This document shows positions 6,450 through 10,654 of a stretch of DNA of 10,654 nt, one piece after another. The notes under the pieces are model-generated. The model was given only the letters and a program-made list of their open reading frames with translations, did not search any database and was not told where the DNA came from. Within the stretch, counting starts at the first letter, position 1, and every line of letters starts with the position of its first letter. The position numbers and the translations under genes are program-made. The stretch comes from Baffinella frigidus (taxonomy: Eukaryota > Cryptophyceae > Cryptomonadales > Baffinellaceae), in NCBI GenBank assembly GCA_026770585.1, contig MU646461.1, positions 263,904 through 274,557 on the forward strand, read 5' to 3'.

Positions 6450-6511
6450 CTTGATGACCGTGAGGGTCGCGAGGAAGGCCGCCTCGGGCTCGTACTTGCC
6501 CTCGCCCCACT
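6450..6511 (-). CDS. exon-like 62-nt block, module 2
   Basis: On the minus strand it begins AG right after GCAAG, encodes WGEGKYEPEAAFLATLTVIK and ends AAG next to GTACTCGTC, a good GT donor. Length is exactly 62 nt, as in modules 1 and 3: two bases finishing a split codon plus 20 full codons. From this donor to the module 1 acceptor there are 190 nt of intron-like sequence ending in CT-rich DNA. Differences from module 1 include one silent (GCC/GCG) and three replacement codons. Protein family unknown; expression unproven. Confidence 0.45.
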
Positions 6512-6516
6512 CTTGC

Positions 6517-6552
6517 AGAGAGAGACAGACCCGACCGAGAGAGAGAGAGAGA
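6517..6552. repeat. GA microsatellite 2
   Basis: Two short (GA)n runs separated by CAGACCCGACC, adjacent to the acceptor-like site of module 2. Confidence 0.9.
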
Positions 6553-6675
6553 CCCAAACGAGGGAAAATACTCCGAATTTCGCCAAAATACTCCGTTTTT
6601 TGTTGTTTCCAAGGCCATAAAAAAATCAGATCGGAAACCGCTGATCCAGAAACCGGAAACCGGAAAGACGAGTAC

Positions 6676-6737
6676 CTTGATGGCTGTGAGGGTGGCGAGG
6701 AACGACGCCTCGGGCTCGTACTTCGCCGCCGACCACT
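6676..6737 (-). CDS. exon-like 62-nt block, module 3
   Basis: On the minus strand it begins AG after CCGCAG, encodes WSAAKYEPEASFLATLTAIK and ends AAG before GTACTCGTC. The KYEPE and FLATLTxIK parts are shared with modules 1 and 2, while the first residues vary (GEG versus SAA). One silent change (ACG/ACA) is seen in the conserved part. The intron-like distance to the module 2 acceptor is 164 nt. Function unknown. Confidence 0.45.
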
Positions 6738-6741
6738 CTGC

Positions 6742-6742
6742 G

Positions 6743-6775
<33 letters not shown>

Positions 6776-6831
6776 AGGGAGAGAGAGAGAGAGAGAGGGA
6801 GGGAGAGAGAGAGGGAGAGAGAGAGAGAGAG
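6742..6831. repeat. GA/GGGA microsatellite 3
   Basis: About 90 nt of (GA)n interspersed with GGGA units, the longest such tract in the window, upstream (minus strand) of module 3. Confidence 0.95.
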
Positions 6832-6877
6832 TATCTCGTTAATTAATTATTTAATCAATAAAATGTATTCCAAAACG

Positions 6878-6890
6878 GCCGCCGACCACT
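6878..6890 (-). pseudogene. truncated exon-like block, module 4
   Basis: After CTCTCTCCACAG on the minus strand, AG TGG TCG GCG GC matches the start of module 3, then the sequence diverges into AT-rich DNA (6841-6876) that reaches a stop soon. This is a broken copy. Confidence 0.45.
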
Positions 6891-7001
6891 CTGTGGAGAG
6901 AGACATCCAGGGTTAGGTTTCAGGGGTTGAGGTTAGCGTCTTCGTCGGTGAGAGGCAACCGACACGCGAAGGTTTGAGATGAGGTGTCTTGTCAGGGGGG
7001 C

Positions 7002-7018
7002 CTTGGCCTCGGACCACT
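7002..7018 (-). pseudogene. truncated exon-like block, module 5
   Basis: After CTCTCTCCAG on the minus strand, AG TGG TCC GAG GCC AAG encodes EWSEAK, matching the N-terminal part of the modules, then diverges. The CT-tract and acceptor are retained. It may be a broken copy or a different exon sharing only its start. Confidence 0.4.
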
Positions 7019-7020
7019 CT

Positions 7021-7055
7021 GGAGAGAGAGAGAGAGAGAGAGGGAGAGAGGGAGA
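7021..7055. repeat. GA microsatellite 4
   Basis: A (GA)n tract with GGGA interruptions, upstream (minus strand) of module 5. A further purine-rich tract with 13 consecutive G lies at 7144-7156, followed by GAGAAAGAGAGAC. Confidence 0.9.
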
Positions 7056-7214
7056 CCGTGATTAAACAAAGCAACACACCGACTCTCTTGCTTTACGAAA
7101 GGTCTCTTTTTCTCGACGTTTGACTCTCTTTCTCTCTGGGAGAGGGGGGGGGGGGGAGAAAGAGAGACCCAGAGAGGGGCAACCCCTAAACCCCAACGCA
7201 GCCGCCGCAAATCG

Positions 7215-7510
7215 AGTTTAGGTTTCGGGTTTCGGGTTCCGGGATCCGGTTTTCGTTTTCCGGTTTCCGGGATTCAGATTTCGGGATTCGGGATTCGGGT
7301 TCCGGGTTTCACATTTCGGGCCTCAGGTTTCGGGTTTCGGGTTCCGGGTTTCACATTTCGGGCCTCAGGTTTCGGGTTTCGGGTTCCGGGATTCACATTT
7401 CGGGCCTCAGGTTTCGGGTTTCGGGTTCCGGGATTCACATTTCGGGCCTCAGGTTTCGGGTTTCGGGTTCCGAGATTCACATTTCGGACCTCAGGTTTCG
7501 GGTTTCGGGG
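7215..7510. repeat. 42-bp minisatellite
   Basis: Five units whose ACATTTCGG motif starts at 7311, 7353, 7395, 7437 and 7479, exactly 42 bp apart, preceded by shorter TTTCGGG/TTCCGGG degenerate repeats from 7215. Because 42 is a multiple of three, the minus strand stays open and would give a 14-residue repeat (NPGTRNPKPEARNV). With no start context, neighbour exons or variation favouring silent sites, I treat it as a minisatellite and not as a gene. Confidence 0.85.
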
Positions 7511-7583
7511 TGGGAGGGGTACCATCGTGGCCCGCCGGGTCGATCGAGACGATCACCTGCTCGGAAAGCACAGCGTCAATCAC

Positions 7584-7722
7584 CACTTTAGACGTGATGG
7601 TGGTCAATCAAAAGTTGACGCAAGGGCAGGTTCCACGAAATCCGTGGAAGTTGGCAAAAGTTAACTCGAGGGTGAGGGTGAGTTGACTTTTTGCGATTGC
7701 CTCTCCTCAGGTCTAGCGTAGA
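7584..7722 (+). mobile_element. MITE family E, copy 2
   Basis: It shares with 5544-5684 the left block CACTTTAGACGTGA..GG, the CAAAAGT.AAC motifs, the right block GACTTTTTGCGATTG and CTCAGGTCTAGCGTAG. The central hairpin is different in sequence, TTCCACG (7631-7637) pairing with CGTGGAA (7643-7649), yet is in the same place. Confidence 0.7.
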
Positions 7723-7928
7723 GGTCTCTCTCACACGGCCTAGTCGTGCAAGGTCCCACAAGAGACTGCTTCTTCTTTATTACCCTCACATGGTGTGCGC
7801 CATGGGGACCTCGAGAGAGGCCCCCCAGCCTTTTGAAAAGTGATCAACTTAATACTACTACTCTAATACCGCGATGTGGCGGGCGGTCCCACAAGAGAGA
7901 GAGACGTTTATGAATAACAACACGGCCG
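7723..7928. other. spacer with 134-bp spaced direct repeats
   Basis: GGTCCCACAAGAGA occurs at 7752-7765 and 7885-7898. Between them lie the TTCTTCTTTATTACCCTCA relative of the 476-523 repeat (7769-7788) and a short inverted pair CATGG/CCATG near 7789-7804. No gene is visible. Confidence 0.5.
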
Positions 7929-8055
7929 TCCACGCCAGAGTCTTCGAAGGGGTCGCCAAAAGTCAATTCCCCTGCAAGGCAGTAGCTTTCAAAAGTCAAA
8001 AACCGCCCCCAGACGCGGATTAAAAAAATTAACCCCCTCCTCCACTCTGGCGTGG
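7929..8055. mobile_element. possible small element with CCACGCCAGAGT ends
   Basis: CCACGCCAGAGT at 7930-7941 is the exact reverse complement of ACTCTGGCGTGG at 8044-8055. The interior has two AAAAGTCAA motifs like those of family E. The right end is repeated downstream at 8169-8180, so the borders of the mobile unit, if any, are uncertain. Confidence 0.4.
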
Positions 8056-8180
8056 TTCGTGTTCGTGTTCTTCTGTGCTCCCGCGAGCCTTACTAAGGTG
8101 TGGCATCATTGTGGATCGCTCTAGTGAAGCAGGCTCGCGGGAGCACAGAAAAATTAACGCCCTCCCCCACTCTGGCGTGG
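8022..8180. repeat. 34-bp direct repeats enclosing a perfect 20-bp inverted repeat
   Basis: 8022-8055 and 8147-8180 are direct repeats (AAAAATTAAC.CCCTCC.CCACTCTGGCGTGG). Between them TTCTGTGCTCCCGCGAGCCT (8071-8090) is perfectly inverted at 8131-8150 around a 40-nt loop. A third, diverged CCTCCACTCAGGCGTGG is at 8239-8256. The layout could be an insertion flanked by a long duplication, or a tandem duplication of a hairpin-bearing unit of 125 bp. Confidence 0.65.
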
Positions 8181-8267
8181 CGCCTCCTGGCGTGAAGTGT
8201 TTTGACCGTTTGGGTTTGCCGGGTTTCCCTAAACCCCCGCCTCCACTCAGGCGTGGGTGTTCAGCAT

Positions 8268-8417
8268 TTATCTCAGAAAACGAGTTCTAAAACTCGTTTT
8301 CTTAAGTCAATTCCCCTATAAATTTGTCAACTTATGCGGAAAGCAAAGAATAAGTTGACAAAATTGTAAGGGAATTGACTTCAGAAAACGAGTTTTAGAA
8401 CTCGTTTTCTGAGATAA
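8268..8417 (-). mobile_element. MITE family D, copy 2, inverted orientation
   Basis: Exactly 150 bp, TTATCTCAG to CTGAGATAA. The central 16 nt read TGCGGAAAGCAAAGAA, the reverse complement (two changes) of the centre of copies 1 and 3. The arm next to it also matches the opposite arm of the other copies, so the whole element lies the other way round. An open frame ending in it is chance. Confidence 0.88.
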
Positions 8418-8508
8418 GGTTGTGTGGTACACGTCCGTCCAGCCAGCACGACCAACATCCTTCACTTCGAAGGACTGGTGGATGTAAGAGGTGCCCGTGA
8501 AGTCATGG
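8418..8508. other. short unique spacer
   Basis: It contains CATCC..CTTCGAAG..GGATG, a small imperfect hairpin near 8456-8486. Nothing else is visible. Confidence 0.3.
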
Positions 8509-8612
8509 CACCCTACACCCTAAACCCTACACCCTGAACACTGACCCCTGTTAGGGTTTAGGTGTGAGGGATCCTACACCCTCAACCCTACGCCCTGAAA
8601 ACTGAACCCAAC
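8509..8612. repeat. telomere-like array with an internal orientation switch
   Basis: CACCCTACACCCTAAACCCTACACCCTG (8509-8535 region) is C-strand, then TTAGGGTTTAGGTGTGAGGG (8551-8570) is G-strand, then GATCC and TACACCCTCAACCCTAC return to C-strand. The two switches create imperfect hairpins. Confidence 0.75.
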
Positions 8613-8666
8613 ATCCTACATCTTCTTCTTCTTTATTACTCTCGATACAGGTCCCAGGTAGGCCCT

Positions 8667-8741
8667 TAAGCCTTGCGTTGAGTCATACAAAGGTGTATGC
8701 CCATAAGCCTTTCGTTGAGTGATACGAAGGTCTATGAGCCT
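8667..8741 (+). repeat. 37-bp tandem duplication
   Basis: TAAGCCTT.CGTTGAGT.ATAC.AAGGT.TATG occurs at 8667-8703 and 8704-8741, directly after the reverse-oriented copy of the 476-523 repeat (8618-8668). The two units differ at about five positions. Confidence 0.7.
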
Positions 8742-8746
8742 TGACA

Positions 8747-8984
8747 CCCTACACGCTCAACCCCAACCTTGAAGTCCTGGCCGCCGCCTCAAACCGACGT
8801 GCGGAACCCTAAACCCCTAACCCCTACTCCTAATCCCTAATCCCTAAATCTGCAAGGTTGGGGTTTAGCGTGGAGGGGTTAGGGGCAATGGGTTAGGGTT
8901 TCGAACCTTGAAGTTGTTGCAGCCGCCGCACACGACGCGCTGCACGCCCTTCACCCCTGACTCCTAATCCCTGAACTCTGAACC
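8747..8984. repeat. mosaic of telomere-like tracts with inverted and direct repeats
   Basis: ACGCTCAACCCCAACCTTG (8752-8771) pairs with its complement CAAGGTTGGGGTTTAGCGT (8853-8871) with one mismatch, enclosing CCCTAAA-like units. Separately, CCTTGAAGT..T...GCCGCCGC begins at 8767 and again at 8906 and both copies run on into ACTCCTAATCCCTAA / ACTCCTAATCCCTGA, a diverged direct repeat of about 75 bp. G-strand units (TTAGGGG, GGGTTAGGG) lie between 8877 and 8900. Confidence 0.65.
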
Positions 8985-9134
8985 TTATCTCAGAAAACGA
9001 GTTCTAAAACTCGTTTTCTTAAGTCAATTCCCCTACAAATTCGTCAACTTATTCTTTACTCTCCGCATAAGTTGACAAAATTGTAGAGGAATTGACTTAA
9101 GAAAACGAGTTTTAGAACTCGTTTTCTGAGATAA
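8985..9134 (+). mobile_element. MITE family D, copy 3
   Basis: Exactly 150 bp with ends TTATCTCAG/CTGAGATAA and centre TTCTTTACTCTCCGCA as in copy 1, from which it differs at only a few positions. It is inserted directly at the edge of a degenerate telomere-like stretch. Confidence 0.9.
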
Positions 9135-9161
9135 GCCCTGACCTCTCTCGACGTCCCGAGG

Positions 9162-9382
9162 ACCCTAGACCCTAGACCCTAGACCCTAGACCCTAGACCC
9201 TAGACCCTAGACCCTAGACCCTAGACCCTAGACCCTAGACCCTAGACCCTAAACCCTAAACCCTGCATCCTACACCCTAACCCCTACACCCTACACCCCA
9301 AATCCTCGACCCTGCATCCTACACAACCCTAAAACCTCAACCCTAAACCCTAAACCCTAGACCCTAACCCCCCAAACCCTGA
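9162..9382 (-). repeat. telomere-like array with a homogeneous CCCTAGA block
   Basis: About twelve consecutive CCCTAGA heptamers (9163-9250) without error, then CCCTAAA units, then a mixed part with CCCTGCA TCCTACA CCCTAAC CCCTACA, which also occurs in the array at 10229-10438. CCCTAGA is one base from the CCCTAAA unit. Confidence 0.92.
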
Positions 9383-9420
9383 TCAGTATACGCTGCTATC
9401 CCCCCCCGCGGCCCATTTTG

Positions 9421-9545
9421 GGCCGAGTTTCCGTTACCTTATCCGTAGGACCCCCCCTATGCCCCTACGGTTTGCCTACCGTAGGGTCCTATGTCTTATC
9501 GCTTAGGGGTTATTCACGAATCCCTTCGAACTCCGCTGTGTTGCT
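9421..9545 (-). mobile_element. MITE family B, copy 2, reversed and incomplete
   Basis: CCGAGTTTCCGTTACCTTATCCG, then CCCCTACGGTTTGCCTACCG and AATCCCTTCGAACTCCGCTGTG match the reverse complement of 806-924 block by block. The end that would carry the second inverted repeat is replaced by CGCTGCTATCCCCCCCCGCGGCCC. Confidence 0.65.
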
Positions 9546-9883
9546 AAGGAGTTCCTGACCCAGAGCCTCCCACTAGCAACCCGTAGCCTAGCAGCTTAGC
9601 GTAATAACCGGGTCGGGTACTGTAGTAATTTCCATTTTTCAGGGATCAATCACCGCTGCTACCCCCCCCTCTGCCTCAACGTTGAGCGTTGAACGTTGAG
9701 CGTTGAGCGTTGAGCGTTGAGCGTTGAGCGTTTATGGCATTGTCCTGCTGAACCAGAGCCTCCGATGGGGCTAGCCGGGTTGATATCAACCGAGGGTCTC
9801 CCCCTGCCCTGAGCCTGAGCTTTCCTCAGTTGTGCTCTGGAATCAAGAACCGCTGCTATCCCTTACCACGCAGGGCTGGAGGG
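9546..9883. repeat. spacer with recurring CGCTGCTA-CCC and CAGAGCCTCC motifs
   Basis: GATCA..A.CGCTGCTATCCC-like blocks start near 9383, 9647 and 9842; ACC(C/A)AGAGCCTCC lies near 9558, 9751 and 10439. The spacing of about 195 bp between some copies hints at a decayed tandem repeat. A perfect palindrome GGTTGATATCAACC is at 9778-9791. No gene is seen. Confidence 0.45.
9681..9731. repeat. GTTGAGC heptamer array
   Basis: Seven tandem 7-bp units GTTGAGC, one with GTTGAAC, with the same 7-bp period as the telomere-like arrays though a different sequence. Confidence 0.9.
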
Positions 9884-9999
9884 GGGGTATTCAAACGTCA
9901 ATTTTTCAAGAGAAAATTGGATTCAAAAGTCAATTTGAGGGAGAAAACGGCTCCAAGGACGACCCAATGGCTCCAAGGGCGACCCTGGAATACCCCACC
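9884..9999. mobile_element. possible small element with GGGGTATTC ends
   Basis: GGGGGGTATTC near 9884-9892 pairs with GAATACCCCACCC at 9988-10000. Inside are CAAACGTCAATTTT and CAAAAGTCAATTTG direct motifs and two GGCTCCAAGG.CGACCC copies. No other copy is in the window. The overlapping open frame has no recognisable domain. Confidence 0.35.
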
Positions 10000-10011
10000 C
10001 AAGAGCCTGGC

Positions 10012-10112
10012 GTGGAGTGGCGAGGCGGTCAAATTTGACCCCAGAGAGGTCCCAGGCAGGTCCTAGGGCCCTACGGTAAGGCGTATGGTCCTACTCGCCA
10101 CTTGATGGATAA
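10012..10112 (-). mobile_element. MITE family A, copy 4, reversed and diverged
   Basis: On the minus strand: ATCCATCAAGTGGCGAGTAG, CATACGCCTTACCGTAGGGCC, then GGGGTCAAATTTGACC and CTCGCCACTCC. The block order equals copies 1-3 but both ends are mutated. A run of 14 C follows at 10113-10126. Confidence 0.7.
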
Positions 10113-10142
10113 CCCCCCCCCCCCCCGTGGAGAGTGCACATG

Positions 10143-10198
10143 GCCTCTCTCGACGTCTTGAGGGCCGTAAGGCGTCGCCTTACGGCCCCCTGAGCTGA
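10143..10198. repeat. perfect 27-nt palindrome next to a repeated CCTCTCTCGACGTC block
   Basis: GGGCCGTAAGGCG (10162-10174), one T, CGCCTTACGGCCC (10176-10188). The sequence before it, CCTCTCTCGACGTCTTGAGG (10143-10162), recurs as CCTCTCTCGACGTCCCGAGG at 9142-9161, just before the CCCTAGA array. Confidence 0.8.
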
Positions 10199-10228
10199 GG
10201 TTCCCTCGATCATTCTGGCGTGGTCTGC

Positions 10229-10438
10229 CAGGGTTAGTTTAGGGTCTAAACCCTGCATCCTACACCCTGACCCCTACACCCTAAACCCTCAACCCTGCAT
10301 CCTACACCCTAACCCCTACACCGTAAACCCTGCACCCTAAACCCTAAACTCTGCATCCTACACCCTAACCCCTCAACCCTGCATCCCACACCCTAACCCC
10401 TACACCCTAAACCCTAAACCCTTAAACCCTCAACGCTG
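10229..10438 (-). repeat. telomere-like array with higher-order heptamer order
   Basis: Heptamers stay in register: CCCTGCA TCCTACA CCCTGAC CCCTACA CCCTAAA CCCTCAA starts at 10251 and restarts at 10293, 42 bp on, then at 10349, 56 bp on. The variants recur in a fixed order and are not randomly mixed. Confidence 0.88.
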
Positions 10439-10463
10439 AACCAGAGCCTCCGTGGGGGTGCTG

Positions 10464-10535
10464 GTATTAATAAAGGTCGCTCTCTTGAAGGTGTATTAGT
10501 AAAGGTCTGTATCTACACGTGTATTAATGAAGGTC
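10464..10535 (+). repeat. 29-bp tandem repeat, three units
   Basis: GTATTA(A/G)T(A/G)AAGGTC begins at 10464, 10493 and 10521, units diverging in their second half (CTCTC-, TGTATC- and TCTCTC-type). Confidence 0.65.
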
Positions 10536-10654
10536 TCTCTCTCCCGAGGTCAGGTGGATGGTAACCCGATCGCGCTCGACTTTTCAAGCCAGGGCAAACC
10601 AGGAGACTACTCGCGAAAGTTCGCGGAAACTCTAACCCCTGAACCCTAAAACCC
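10536..10654. other. right edge of the window
   Basis: Mostly unique sequence containing the short inverted pair CGCGAA-AG-TTCGCG (about 10613-10626) and, from 10634, the start of another C-strand telomere-like tract (CTAACCCCTGAACCCTAAAACCC) that continues beyond the window. Confidence 0.5.

Larger units (their letters stand above)
6028..6900 (-). repeat. tandem array of composite modules (exon-like block, intron-like spacer, CT-tract)
   Basis: Similar blocks recur in tandem. Plus-strand order in each: (A)ACACTCCGAATT.GCCA / GGCCA..AGAT..GAAAACCGCTCA.CCAGAAA / a 62-bp block running from CTTGATGGCCGTGAGGGT to CCCCACTCT / GCAG and a GA-tract / ACCCAAACGAG. Starts of the ACTCCGAATT motif are at about 6030, 6348 and 6569. 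On the minus strand each module reads CT-tract, AG, open 62-nt block, donor-like site, spacer. The copies differ by substitutions, indels and GA-tract length, so the duplication is not very recent. Shortened copies of the block start lie at 6878-6890 and 7002-7018. Confidence 0.75.

Noticed and set aside
7274-7525. An 83-codon minus-strand protein of 14-residue repeats
   Set aside because: It is fully explained by the 42-bp minisatellite, without start context or flanking domain.
4545-9140. A CRISPR array made by repeated GAAAACGAGTT palindromes
   Set aside because: Copies are kilobases apart inside 150-bp hairpin elements, with no regular spacers, and the context is eukaryotic.
10113-10126. 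The 14-C run as a functional signal
   Set aside because: Homopolymer runs occur repeatedly here (for example 13 G at 7144-7156) and are simple slippage products or sequencing-prone stretches.

Overview
The window looks like nuclear DNA of a unicellular eukaryote, most likely an alga or related protist. The evidence is many degenerate tracts of the 7-bp TTTAGGG/CCCTAAA telomere-type repeat (known from plants and green algae, and also from chromerids, dinoflagellates and some other protists), one intron-less GC3-rich ankyrin gene with eukaryote-style poly(A) signals, splice-site-like sequences, and families of short palindromic MITE-like elements. I cannot name the genus from sequence alone.

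Layout. 1-1630: a patchwork of small inverted-repeat elements (families A, B and C plus unclassified ones). 1693-2137: a G-strand telomere-like array. 2138-2830: GC-rich sequence with no convincing gene; part of it is a diverged copy of the stretch next to the array. 2997-3809: the only confident protein gene, a 270-residue ankyrin-repeat protein, with AATAAA and TGTAA signals just after it. 4079-4290: a C-strand telomere-like array, so the gene block lies between two arrays of opposite orientation. 4391-5684: MITEs of families A, C, D and E. 5909-6026: another telomere-like tract. 6028-7060: a tandem array of modules, each holding on the minus strand a CT-rich tract, an acceptor-like AG, a 62-nt open exon-like block and (in two of them) a GT donor-like site. 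7215-7510: a 42-bp minisatellite. 7584-10112: more MITEs (A, B, D, E), hairpins, tandem duplications and mixed telomere-like arrays. 10143-10654: a perfect 27-nt palindrome, a higher-order telomere-like array and a 29-bp tandem repeat.

This resembles a subtelomeric or interstitial-telomere-rich, element-dense region with very low gene density. Nothing suggests an operon or a multi-gene pathway. The points most worth following are the tandem 62-nt exon-like modules, whose phase would allow only one per transcript without a frame change; the palindromic core shared by otherwise different terminal-inverted-repeat families; and the locally homogenised variants of the telomere heptamer. No CRISPR array, rRNA or tRNA gene was recognised.
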